Notes under the pieces: model-generated | What the model saw: the letters and a program-made list of their open reading frames with translations, nothing else | Database searches by the model: none | Told to the model about the DNA's origin: nothing | Source of the DNA: Piliocolobus tephrosceles | Taxonomy: Eukaryota > Chordata > Mammalia > Primates > Cercopithecidae | Direction: 5' to 3' | DNA: 64,000 bases | Assembly: GCF_002776525.5 (NCBI RefSeq) | Contig: NC_045441.1 | Span: 103,776,744-103,840,743 of the forward strand | Program-made: the position numbers and the translations under genes | Part shown: positions 23,367 through 33,475 of the stretch, in pieces | Position numbering within the stretch: position 1 is the stretch's first letter | Layout of the letters: every line of letters begins with the position of its first letter

Positions 23367-23669
23367 CAAGCACTGTCCAACAGAAATATAAGGTGAATCA
23401 TATATGCAATATTAAGTTTTCTAATAGACACATTTAAAAAGGAAAAAAAGTGAACTTTTGATAATACATTTTACTTAATATAATATATCTCAAATATTAT
23501 TACTTAAACATGCAATCAATGTAAAATTATTAATGAGGCATCTTACATTCTTTTTTTTATTACTATGTCTTCAAAATCCAGTCTGGATTTTATCCTAGGG
23601 CACATCTCAATTCAGACTAGCTGCATTTCAAGTGCTCCAAAGCTAACGGTATCAAGTTGCACAGAGCAG
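23367..23669. mobile_element. Nonautonomous hAT (Charlie-type) transposon
   Basis: AGCACTGTCCAACAGAAATAT at the left end and the decayed right end GGTATCAAGTTGCACAGAGCAG fit the CAGNACTGTCC...GGACAGNGCAG terminal repeats of this group. Internal blocks ACATGCAATCAATGTAAAATTATTAATGAG and TCTCAATTCAGACTAGCTGC match a MER3/MER33-like consensus as I remember it. No 8-bp duplication is visible. The exact name is uncertain. Confidence 0.7.
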
Positions 23670-24329
23670 CTTCACACTTTTGGTTCTTCACTTACTAAAT
23701 GATATGATTCATAAGGGGTATTTTACTAAAATTCTAATCGTGGTTAAAACTGATCAGTGATGATAGATGCTAAATTCTTCTTCATCTCATAAATATGAGC
23801 AAACAGAATAAATCAGTATTAAATATATCCAAAAAATGCAACAGCAAAATATAGGCAAATTTCACTTATGTAATTTATGAAAGTATGCTATAAGTATGTT
23901 TGTATTATTATAAATAAGTTACCTGAAAATATTAAAAAGCTATAATAAAATGCTTCAGAGAACTGCTATATATAGGAAAAATGATAAATCCCACTAACAA
24001 ACCTTTGAGCAGTGTTTTTGCCTAGGTTTATACATATTATAGTCTACTGCAATTTCTATATATCACAGTTGTGGTTTACAAAAAGCTTGTACGGACACTA
24101 AAATTTAAATCATATATGTTTTAAGGCTGGTATGGTGAGTAAGTCATTTTGCATGTAAGTGAGTAAATGAATTAACATCTATGACTCAACTGGCTCTTTA
24201 CTCTTTATCACATATATAAAAGTTAAAAGTTTAATGACTTAAATTTTTATTAAGATAGAAGGCTATAAATTCATGAGCTAAGTATGTCATTTATGAAGTT
24301 AGACAATGAGAAATAAAGTAAAAATAAAG
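23670..24329. other. AT-rich DNA, no gene seen
   Basis: No recognised element before the old L1 that starts near 24330. Confidence 0.45.
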
Positions 24330-24660
24330 GTAACTGAAAGTAATAACAAAAGTATGAACAAAAATTAAAGAAATATAAAAAATATAAAAAAATTAAAACA
24401 CATATAAAAATAAAGACATATAAAATATAAGATTAAACAAAATGCAAAGTTAATTCTTTGAAAAAACTAAGAATTCAGATAAACTTCTGACGAGTTTGAA
24501 AAATTAGTAAAAGAGGGCCAAATAAATATTAGAAATGAAAAAGGTAACATAATCAGAGATTTAACAGAATTAAAAGATATTAAAAGAGTTCTGTGAATAA
24601 TTATCTGCCAATAAGTTGAAAAAAACTTTCATTAAATAGAAATATCTTTATAAAATACAG
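24330..24660 (+). mobile_element. Old L1 ORF2 remnant, part 1
   Basis: TTAATTCTTTGAAAAAACTAAG, AAACTTCTGACGAGTTTG, AGAAATGAAAAAGGTAACAT and TCTGCCAATAAGTTGAA follow the L1 ORF2 region just ahead of the reverse transcriptase. The copy is strongly diverged and continues after the LTR insertion at 25206. Confidence 0.7.
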
Positions 24661-24680
24661 TGAAAGAGATCAAACAGAAA

Positions 24681-24867
24681 CACATTCCTCCATATATCTC
24701 AGCCCTGGGCCCAACACAAACACATTCCTCCATATATCTCAACCCTGGGCCCAACACAAACACATTCCTCCATATATCTCAGCCCTGGGCCCAACACAAA
24801 CACATTCCTCCGTATGTCTCAACTTCCTGGGCCCAACACAAACACATTCCTCCATATATCTCAACTT
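24681..24867 (+). repeat. 40-bp tandem repeat in U3 of the LTR
   Basis: Units start with CACATTCCTCC at 24681, 24721, 24761, 24801 and 24843. The first three are exactly 40 bases, the fourth is 42, and the fifth is partial. Each ends GGGCCCAACACAAA. U3 direct repeats in gammaretroviruses act as enhancers; that role is inferred here from position only. Copy 1 of the LTR has only one to two decayed units. Confidence 0.95.
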
Positions 24868-25047
24868 TAGAAAAACACCACCTGGAGAGTCCCCGATAAG
24901 GTCACAACCGTTTGTGGTTTTACTGAAAGCGCGGGAACCAACAGAAAACTGCTAAATGTATAACTTAAAATGTTAACCAATTGTAATGCTGTAACCGAAA
25001 GAATTCCCTTGTTCCTCTGTAACCTTACATATCCTGTTTACATCGGG

Positions 25048-25057
25048 CTATAAAAAG
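25048..25057 (+). promoter_or_regulatory. TATA box of ERV LTR copy 2
   Basis: CTATAAAAAG lies 74 bases after a TTAACCAATTG element and about 130 bases before the AATAAA poly(A) signal. The bases are identical to copy 1. Confidence 0.65.
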
Positions 25058-25205
25058 CGAGCACATGCAACGTTCAGGGCCCTCTTGGATGCTGTGAAAC
25101 AGAGGGACCAAGTTCGAACTTGCAGTAAAGATCCTTGCCGCTTGGCTTTGACTCTGGACTCTGGTGGTCTTCTTTGGGGAATAAACGGTCTGGGCATAAC
25201 AACAG

Positions 25206-25810
25206 TTGATTTCAACAAAGAATAAAAATACAAATAAATATACAACTTCTAAATAAATGGAATTATTTCCTTAAAATCTTTCCATAAATACAACAGACTC
25301 CGAGACTTTTAAATGGAAGTTTTATCAGACTTTCAATAAACAAAGCATTTCAATCTTACACTTTTCTAGAGAATGGGGGAAAAGGGCACAGAAGGGAGGA
25401 GTGATTTATTTCCCAACTCTATGAAGTCAATATAGCTTTGACGAAAAAACAGATTATGACAATAGAACAAAAAATAATATGCCCTCTCACTCATGTGTGT
25501 GCATGTAAATATCCTGAACAAACTGTTATAAAAATCAAATCCAGTGATACATAAAAACATTTCTACTGTTTGACTAAGTTCAACTTTTAGAATTACAAGG
25601 GGATTATAATCAAAAGAACTACAAATGTCATTTACTATGCTAACATTCTACAAGACAAAATTAGAGTTATCTCAATAGATAGAGAAAAAAGTATCTGATA
25701 AAACTGATTACTGAGTTATGGTTAAAAAAAATAGCAAACCAGGAAACGAAAAAGATACCTAAAATAACCTTTAGTAATGATGAATTTTTTAGGTATCCTA
25801 TCATGGTATA
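25206..25810 (+). mobile_element. Old L1 ORF2 remnant, part 2
   Basis: GGAAGTTTTATCAGACTTTC, CCAACTCTATGAAGTCAATATA and GAGTTATCTCAATAGATAGAGAAAAAAGTATCTGATAAAACT follow L1 ORF2 reverse transcriptase order (the last block corresponds to the SIDAEKAFDK stretch). With part 1 it forms one insertion split by the ERV LTR. Confidence 0.7.
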
Positions 25811-27009
25811 TTCAAATTTCACAAATGCTTCAGAGCACATTCCTCAAAATTCAAGGATGTGAGTAATAAGTATGCTAAACAAGTGTATTGTATGGAGTAA
25901 CAGTATTAAATACCAATTTGCTCAAAATAGTAGTGAAAAGACTTCAGGACATTCATTATCCACAAGGTTTTTGATCCTAATGAATGAAATGTCTACTGCA
26001 AAGAAGCAATTTATTCATTTCATTATACATAATTTTATTGACAGGACAATTTTTAAGACAACCTGACAAACTAAAATGTCTCCACTTCAAATAAAGGACC
26101 CAATATTTTAAAAAAATTTATATTTGGATATTGCTTTAAATAGAATTCTGATGTTGAACTCCATAATATGTGAGTATGTGTGAGTTACCACTTGTGTTTA
26201 ACAACTGTTAGATGGCTAATGTTAGTCCAAAGGATGGTCTGCTCTGGTTAACACACTAAAATTGTTTATATCAAGATCACAAAATCAATGCCTGCAAACC
26301 AAACCAAAAGTAAGATCACACCAGTTTTTATATGTACTGGTAAACAAATTATTGATCGCTAAGATTTTGTTAAAAATTATGTCTTTTACATCTCCCTAAA
26401 TGCATTACACATACGTGTTTCCAATGAGTTTTTAAAATGTTTAAGACATGAAGAAATTTAAAAGAATCTTGAAGAAGTTTATTAAACACTGAAATTTGAT
26501 TAGAATTGTACAAAATTTATTTCTAAAGTCATCTCAAGCAGCAATGACCTCAGGTAAACATGAGCTCTTAGAATCATAAAGGATAAAGAAGTCTGGCAAC
26601 ATTAAAAAGGGAAAATGTGACATTTTAAAATGACAATAAGTATAACACAAATATACTAAAGTTTATAAAAACATATATTAGAGTCATCAAATGTAGTCAC
26701 CTGCTCAGCTCAGGGAGGGCACATCCTCCACAGGGATGCATTCATTATCCATTTTTAAAGTTGATTTTAACTTTACAGAAGGTATGTTTGTGAATCAAGG
26801 AAGATTCCAGGTTTTGAGCGAGCAGTTTTGGGTTTTCTTTCCCCATTATGTTTGCCAAGCCCCAAGGTAAGATAAAATTTCCAGCTAGAAGGTATGCTCT
26901 TGCCAAACGACTTTCTCCTGACCAAACTTTTGTCAGAATCCTCCAATCCTCCACTTGACTAAGCCTCAACCTTGGCAGATAAAAACTGCAAACTCTTGGC
27001 ACAAATGAT
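25811..27009. other. Unique DNA, no gene seen
   Basis: No recognised transposon or credible exon. The frame at 26745-27002 (minus, 85 codons) has no domain I know. Confidence 0.5.
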
Positions 27010-28240
27010 TTTGTCTAGACACCCCCACCCCCACCAACATAAACACTAAGAGACTTGAATAAACACTAACATAGTTTCTAACTGCTCAAAGCCACAGACC
27101 TAGGATGACCCCATCCCACCTTAGAGTGCATGCCTGAAAAACGCTCAACACTGCCAGAAGAACTTGCTGTTTGTTCCAGTCCCAAACCAGATAGGCCCCT
27201 GAACCCTGCTCCTATAGAGCAGTTGCTTTGGAAAGCTTGCAATTATAAATGCTTTTTTGCCCTTTGGGACAATCTGCTATCTCAAACTGTTTCCTCAAGG
27301 ACCTGAACGCTCTCTCTCTGAGATGCAAACATTCTGGGAGACAACTGTCACTCTCACTCCCAGATCCTGTGGGAGTTAAGGCCCAACTTCCAGTGGGCAC
27401 CTTGCTCTGACTAAATACCATTGCCTCCTGTCGTAAAGATAGATTGCTTCTCCTCTGGAGAAGTGTCAATTAACAAACCAAGGTGGCTTCATCACATGGA
27501 CCAACCCCCTATTAACACCCCTCAGTGCCAGTCCCTGGCCTCTAAACCGTCTCCAGCTTTTTGTTTTGGTGAAGTTGAGCTCAATTCATGCTGGACTCAC
27601 TTCCCTACTGCAACTATTTATTACTGAATCAAATCTCTCCTCAGTGCTTGAACTAGTGTCTAGCTTTGTTTATCCTTGAAACTCTGAAAAAAAGTTGATA
27701 ATCCCCTAACTGTCAATATTCTGGTAGTCTCAATTCTGTCATGTGTATGTTCCTGCCTTGTCATAGAACATTAAATTAAACCCTAAGTGGCTTCTGTGGA
27801 TTGGTATCAGTGGGAAACTTAGCTGGTGTTTTGTGAGCTTTAGATGAGGGTAGGATGGGATAAGGGGCTTGATAGATTTTCTATAGATTTTGTGTGCAGT
27901 GCTGCCAGACAGACCTGAGATGCAGTGGATGATGCCCCAACCTAATAACAGAGCCAGGGACTCTCCAAGGGAACATTCTATAAGGGAATTCAGTCTATAA
28001 ACCAATAGTCTGATATCTCTTATTGAGAATGGTCTTTGTTCTAAAGTAACTTCAGCTTTGTTAAATCTCAGGGGAGACAAGGCTGCTGTGGCCTTAACTA
28101 CAGATGTAAAGACTAGATTGGATGGGGAGCAGATCAGGAAGGAGCTTTTCCTACTATGCTGGAAAAAGCTATAGCACAAAAGATATGAAATAGCTGTAAG
28201 AAGAAAGTACCATGCAGTAAGCAGAACATAACATTTACAG
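27010..28240. other. Possible degraded ERV segment, otherwise unclassified
   Basis: The stretch is less AT-rich than its surroundings. Near 27540-27670 it has a run that reads like an LTR end, and 27800-28060 might be old proviral leader. I could not match a named family, and no protein motif is readable; frames of 85-146 codons on the minus strand have no known domain. Confidence 0.3.
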
Positions 28241-28286
28241 GATTAAAAACAGACCACTGGAAAAGGCATAGTATGACAGCAGTTAA

Positions 28287-28424
28287 AAAAAGGGAGGGAA
28301 AGTAGGAGAGGGGGAGGGAGAAAGGAAGGGAAGGGAAAGAGGGGATGGGAGGGGATAGCGGGGTTGGGGGAGGGAGGGAGGGAGGCAGGAAGGCAGGCAG
28401 GCAGGCAGGCAAGAAGGCAGGCCC
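28287..28424 (+). repeat. G-rich purine microsatellite, (GGGA)n to (GGCA)n
   Basis: About 140 bases are almost pure purine, moving from AGGGAGGG and GGGAAGGGAA patterns to GGCAGGCAGGCAGG. Translated frames through it give only runs of Pro, Ser, Leu or Ala-Cys, and are not genes. The many GGG runs allow a G-quadruplex on the plus strand. Confidence 0.9.
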
Positions 28425-28447
28425 ACTGGCCAACTTCAGACATAGTA

Positions 28448-28481
28448 TTAGGTTGGCGCAATTACTTTTACACCAACCTAT
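28448..28481. mobile_element. MADE1 mini-transposon, internally deleted
   Basis: The left end TTAGGTTGGCGCAA joins directly to the right end TTACTTTTACACCAACCTA. MADE1 is an 80-bp palindromic mariner (Hsmar1) derivative; about 45 central bases are missing. The two half-sites share GCAA, so the deletion probably used that microhomology. A TA precedes the element at 28446-28447. MADE1 copies gave rise to the miR-548 family, but this copy has lost the stem needed for that. Confidence 0.9.
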
Positions 28482-29029
28482 TGCAGGGAGTGCTGACAAC
28501 AAGGTAGAGCTCTGGGAAATCTAAAGATGATAGAAAGCCAGCTAGAAAGACAAGTAAGCAGCAGAGGGAGTCCTGTCACTAAGTGGATGGGTGCCATTCA
28601 CAGGACATGCTGTGAGGAAGCACTGGGTCACTAGGGAAGTCACCACAGGCTCAGAGATTGACACCAGATGGATTTACCACCAATGGGATGAAAGGGTGGA
28701 GGGATGCCACAGCAAGACATAAACAGCCCAGTTATCAAGAACAGGGTAGTAATACAACAGTACACAGTGACCTAATAATGCTGAGGCCCAGAAAACTCGA
28801 CCCAGTTTAAATCTATGAACTTTACTGTCAGATGAGTCAGAAAAGCAAAGGAAGGGCATAACTAATTATAGGAATCAGGCCAGGCTCACAAACATAGCAT
28901 CTGTCAAGTTTTCAAGTCACTTAATTCAAATAAAGAGCTTGGAAGGGACATGATATTTTGTTCATTTTGTTGTGAGCTGATTAAAAAAAATTTTTTTGCT
29001 AGGTTATTTACTGTTTTGGGTGTGGTTTT
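28482..29029. other. No gene seen
   Basis: Unclassified sequence between MADE1 and an L1 3' end. A 61-codon reverse frame has no known motif. Confidence 0.45.
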
Positions 29030-29660
29030 GTAGCTTTTTTTTTTTCAATTATTTTTTATTGTAGAGAAATACATATAGCATAATATTTACTATCTTAATT
29101 ATATTTAAGTGTAGCATTCATTCATGTTGCTGTGTTACCATCACCACCACTCATCTCCAGAACTTTTTTCATCATATAAAACAGAAACTCTGTACCCATT
29201 AAACAATAATTCCACATTCCACACTCCCCCCAACCCGGGCCCCTAGCAACCACCATTCTTTCTGTCTTTATGGTTTTGACTATTCTAGGTACCTCATACA
29301 AGTAAAATCATACTGTATCTGTCTTTCTGTGACTGGCTCATTTCACTTGGCGTAATGGCTTCAAGGTCCATCTATATAGTAGCATATCTGAACTTCCTTC
29401 TTTTTTAAAGCTAAATGACAGTCAATTGTACATATACACCACACTTTGCTTATTAATTCATCTGTGAATGGATACTTGGGTTGCCTGTGCATTTTGGCGA
29501 TTGTGAATAACATTGCTATAAAGGTGAGTATATAAATATATCTTCAAGACCCTGCTTTCAATTCTTTTTGATAAATAACCAGAAGTGGAATTGCTGGATC
29601 ACAGGGTAATTTCATGTTTAACTTTTTGAGGAAATGCCATACTATTTTCCACAGTGGCTG
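29030..29660 (-). mobile_element. L1M-type LINE 3' UTR and ORF2 end
   Basis: The T11 run near 29035 is the reversed poly(A). It is followed by the reversed 3' UTR (CAACCCGGGCCCCTAGCAACC, TTGACTATTCTAGGTACCTC) and ORF2 end (GTGAATGGATACTTGGGTTG, GAAGTGGAATTGCTGGATC, TTTTCCACAGTGGCTG). The intact order and visible tail make this a normal 5'-truncated insertion of an older subfamily. Confidence 0.9.
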
Positions 29661-30229
29661 TTTATTTTTTAATCCATTTAAGCTATTTTACTATTTTAAC
29701 TGATTTCATTAGTATTTTGCTAATTTTATCTACTTATTTTATTTAAAAATTCAGTTTTAAAAATCTTGATTTAGTTGTTTCAAGTGATAACAAGGAACAA
29801 TCAGGATAAGGATAATAAACTTGTGATAAGCCCTTGACCAAAGCTGGGGTTAACTCTACAAACACCTTCGCAGCACCAAAACAAATCTCCCATACTCATT
29901 CTAGGTGATTTCTTGGCTCCTAGGAACAAGACTGACAGCATCTTGAGATAAAACTGCAGTTCTGCCTTCTACCATTTGAAGGCCAAGACCCTGACAAGTT
30001 ATCAGGATTGTAGTGCATTCTCAATTAATATAGGTTTTGATTAATATTAATGATTGCTCTCAGCCAATCAGCAGAGACTAAGACTGAAATTTCTCTCATA
30101 AGACAGTGATATACTCATCCCCAAAGAGAGCTCAATAACCCAACTAGGATTGTGTCATATCATTTCTAAGAATATTTAGTCTCTTAATTAAAATCTTAAA
30201 ATGACAAGAAAAAAGTAGCAATTCATATT
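29661..30229. other. No gene seen
   Basis: Unclassified AT-rich sequence between the L1 and a MIR. Confidence 0.45.
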
Positions 30230-30420
30230 TTTAAATTATTTCATTTAAACCCCATGAGTGAAGTTAGTAATAATGGAAGGATTATTATCTCCATTTCATA
30301 GATTAAGAAATTGATGCTTAGATGGGTAAAAGAAATAGATGCTTAGACGGGTATCTTGCCCAGCGAATTAGTGACACAGCCTGACTCTAATCCAGGAAAT
30401 TCAATAAATAAAATCTATAG
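30230..30420 (-). mobile_element. MIR SINE with a small internal duplication
   Basis: ATTATTATCTCCATTTCATAG, GATTAAGAAATTGATGCTTAG, TCTTGCCCAGCGAATTAGTG and CTGACTCTAATCCAGG follow reversed MIR. The segment AGATGCTTAGACGGGTA repeats TTGATGCTTAGATGGGTA about 26 bases upstream, a local tandem duplication inside the element. Confidence 0.7.
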
Positions 30421-30751
30421 TCTCGACATAGATTTAAATTCTAGACAATCAAACTCTAGACCTTAAATTATCTATGAAGTTCTTATCCGGAAGTATAATT
30501 ATTTTCCTAAGAAACTAGGATTCCTCCCACCCTGGCCTGCTTGAACGTAAACTTTATTATTTATTATATTATACTATCTCCTATCCTTTTAAATAATGTC
30601 CTAGGTTACATAAAAAGAGAAGCAAATATACTTTACCAATCAAGGAGCACCTAGGATTTCAGAGCCTCCTTTCCAAAAGTGGCCTCCATTACCCTAAGGC
30701 AGTGCCAACTGCAGAACATTAGAGTTGGCTCATTCCTGCCCCACACATACT

Positions 30752-30789
30752 ATATGAGTTTCCTAGGGCTGCCAAAAGAAAGCACTACA
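30752..30789 (-). mobile_element. MLT1-type LTR, part 1 (left of Alu)
   Basis: GAGTTTCCTAGGGCTGCC is the reversed 3' end of an MLT1 (MaLR) LTR. The element continues after the Alu with no loss other than the 16-bp target duplication. Confidence 0.85.
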
Positions 30790-31080
30790 GGCCGGGCGCG
30801 GTGGCTCAAGCCTGTAATCCCAGCACTTTGGGAGGCCGAGACGGGCGGATCACAAGGTCAGGAGATCGAGACCATCCTGGCTAACACGGTGAAACCCCGT
30901 CTCTACTAAAATACAAAAAACTAGCCGGGCGTGTTGGCGGACGCCTGTAGTCCCAGCTACTCGGGAGGCTGAGGCAGGAGAATGGCGTGAACCCAGGAGG
31001 CGGAGCTTGCAGTGAGCTGAGATCCGGCCACTGCACTCCAGCCTGGGCGACAGAGCGAGACTCTGTCTCAAAAAAAAAAA
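30790..31080 (+). mobile_element. AluY, Old World monkey type
   Basis: A full Alu from GGCCGGGCGCGGTGGCTCAAG to CTCTGTCTC with a poly(A) tail. The target duplication AAAAGAAAGCACTACA is perfect over 16 bases (30774-30789 and 31081-31096). GGCTCAAGCC and GATCCGGCCACTG are substitutions I associate with cercopithecid AluY lineages. It lies inside an MLT1 LTR. The low divergence and perfect duplication make it among the youngest insertions in the window. Confidence 0.97.
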
Positions 31081-31534
31081 AAAAGAAAGCACTACAAACT
31101 GGGCAGCTTACAAGAGGAATTTACTCTCTCACAGTTATGGAGGCCAGAGGTCTGAAATCAAGGTGTCATCAGGCTACATTTCCTCCAAGGTCTCTGGGGA
31201 AGAATTCTTCTTTATTTTGTCTAATTTCTAGTGGTTCCAGTCATTCCATGGTTTGAGGCTGCATCACTCCAACCTTTGCCTTTGTTTTGCCTATACACTG
31301 CTTTCACCTCTTCTCTGCGTGTCTCTTCTGTGTCTCCTTCATAAAGATACTTGTCATTTGATTTAGGGCCCACCTGGATAATCCAGGATAATCTCATCTT
31401 GAGGTCCTTTAAATTTCATCTGCAAAGATTCCTTTTCCAAATAAGATGAAGATTCCTTTTCCAAATAAGATGAAAGTCACAGGTTCTGAGAAATGGACAC
31501 ATCATTTGGTATGGTCATATTCAACCCACTACAC
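31081..31534 (-). mobile_element. MLT1-type LTR, part 2 (right of Alu)
   Basis: CACTACAAACTGGGCAGCTTAC, GTTATGGAGGCCAGAGGTCTG, AGGGCCCACCTGGATAATCC and CATATTCAACCCACTACA are the reversed MLT1 LTR. It carries a local direct repeat in which AGATTCCTTTTCCAAATAAG occurs twice in tandem at 31425-31471 (unit about 24 bases). Confidence 0.88.
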
Positions 31535-33365
31535 CACAGAAAAACCCAACACTGTCACAGGCCCATGTGAAGCTGTTATGATGTATATCACTTGGCAATG
31601 TTCTATCATTTAGTCTGATCTTTTATTTACTACTTTACTCTTTTCCCACGTGAGGGAGCTTGATCTGACCATATCATGAACTACACCTGCTGTCATCAAA
31701 GTCTGCCTTTAGATCTTTCCTCTGATTATATCCAATAACATACAATTTCAGCTACTTTTGACTGGCTTTCAACTAACTGATTATCACCAGGCTCTGTTCT
31801 AGACTGTTTTTATTGGTTACCTGCTGACTCCACTCATGAACCACAAATCCAAAACATTTTTCACTATAAAGAAGTGGTCTGCTCTGTGAAAAATGACCAT
31901 ACATCCCATTTTGCACAAAACCTTGCTAGTCCACCTGATTTTTCAGTATACTTCAAGCTCAAGATTATATGGACATCCTAACTCAGGCACCCTTCAGCTT
32001 CAAATCAAATAATATCAGAAGGTTACCAACTGAAATCATATTACTCCAAACTCCCGAAAACAAGTGGATTGTTGCAGTTTCTCTAACCTTTAGTGTATTG
32101 AGGAACATGCTTCCCAATGACTAAATTATCTTCATCAGGATATAGTAAAAGGGAGAATAAAGTATTAGGCTCACTCTCTAGCATCCTTCTAAGGATTTAA
32201 CATCATGTACCTGAAAAATAACTGGTCCTAAGATCACAACAAGAGCCTGTTGTGTTTACTCAGAATCCTCAGTAAAATAACATGGAAAGAAAGAATGGCT
32301 GTAGTGATTTAAGTTCACATCTAAGATTTGGCTTTTGAGCTATTGGGTATATGCAATATGAATTCTTTCCTGAACAGGAATAATACCTTTTCCATTAACT
32401 GTTCCGCTTACTTTTTTTAAACTATTTTGCAGATATCTGCCTACCAATCTAGGTGTTGTTTTGTTGTTGGTGTTGTTTTTACACTTCAGAGAAACTAAGA
32501 GATTTCTACTTACTTTATTCAAACAGTAAAATTTTTGCATAGAAAGTTTTCAATCTTAATAAATTTCATTAAGGTCTATAGAACACTGGAATTATGTAGC
32601 TTTGTGGCAAAATTGGAAACTTTTCTGTTGGATATGTTGTCTGTAAAAATGGACTTAATTTTGAGTGTTACAGTCATTTATAAATATGAATTTATTTTAA
32701 CAATTTGAAAAATGATTTGCAAAAATAATCCAATTATCTGTGATTGGTTTTTACCTGTGGGCTTTAAGTTCTGTTTTTTTTTTTGTTTGTTTTTTTTCTT
32801 TCCCCTACAGACCTGAACCTTTGCTTTTATTTGAGCATTCTAAACTCATTTAGCTGGAAAACCAAATTCCCCACGGTCCCATTATGTACGTTGCTAAGCA
32901 AACCATCTAGCAGCATCTGTAAACAGGAAGTTTGGATGTCAGCCAGTCTTATAAGTTGAGAGTAGGTCAGTGCATTTTAAACCAGACATCATTAATGAAG
33001 AAAGGTGTCTTGCTGCTAAGCCAGTTTATATTTCTTTCTGGGCAAATACACACATTTATTGACCTATGCTAAATTGATTTTGCTTTTTTACCCCTGCCTT
33101 TGAAGCACTTTCCATATTGCTATATAGAATTTACTTAACAAGGACTTCCCTAATTTGAAAAACAGATCTAAAGGTAATCTTAAAGCTTTACTTGCATACT
33201 TTTCAAGCAAAGCTATATAATATATTCTATCCTTTCCCTACATTCTTTCTGTAAAAAATAATTTGTCATGAGTAAATAATCTACCCTTTAAAACTGACAC
33301 TAAACGGAAAGATGCTATAGCTTTTGAAATGGATATTAGATCATCTGTTACCAAATTAAATTGGT
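31535..33365. other. Unique DNA with a possible exon-like block
   Basis: No known transposon. A strong acceptor-like tract ends at 32810 and a donor-like site at 32965 (see next entry). Other frames are short. Confidence 0.45.
32811..32965 (+). other. Exon-like block, speculative
   Basis: About 38 bases of pyrimidine-rich sequence end in TTTCCCCTACAG at 32810, a strong-looking 3' splice site. AG/GTCAGT at 32964-32971 is a fair 5' splice site. The 155 bases between are open in one frame for 47 codons, with a stop before the end. With no protein similarity this could be at most a noncoding exon or a cryptic site. T-rich tracts followed by CAG also arise by chance. Confidence 0.2.
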
Positions 33366-33475
33366 ATCAGTTTGCAAGGAGTACCATAAGAAAGTACTAC
33401 AAACTGGGTGCCTTAAACAACAAAAATTTTTGTTTCAGTCTGGAGGCTGGAAGTCTAAAAACAAGGTATCCTCAT
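33366..33475 (-). mobile_element. MLT1-type LTR, part 1
   Basis: GTACCATAAGAAAGTACTAC, AAACTGGGTGCCTTAAACAAC and CAGTCTGGAGGCTGGAAGTC are the reversed 3' part of an MLT1 LTR. It is cut off here and resumes near 34036. Confidence 0.8.

Larger units (their letters stand above)
24661..25201 (+). mobile_element. Class I ERV solo LTR, copy 2, complete
   Basis: A 541-bp LTR begins TGAAAGAGATC, ends GGGCATAACA and is flanked by the 4-bp duplication ACAG (24657-24660 and 25202-25205). Four-base duplications and TG...CA ends are usual for gammaretrovirus-like (class I) elements. U3 holds a 40-bp tandem repeat (24681-24867), then a CCAAT-type motif and a TATA box at 25048-25057; AATAAA is at 25180-25185. 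No internal viral sequence is present, so it is a solo LTR formed by LTR-LTR recombination. It interrupts an L1 ORF2 remnant. The family is not named; since copy 1 is about 90% similar by eye, it is one of a modest-age group. Confidence 0.9.

Noticed and set aside
24660..24899. Plus-strand frame encoding repeated HIPPYIS-like text
   Set aside because: It is the 40-bp U3 tandem repeat of an LTR read as protein; not a gene.
27010..28240. Considered as a full provirus
   Set aside because: No paired LTR, no readable gag, pol or env motif and no target duplication; listed only as a possible degraded ERV segment.
28134..28502. Reverse frames with poly-Pro, Ser, Leu and Cys-Leu repeats
   Set aside because: They read through the purine microsatellite at 28287-28424 and have no coding support.
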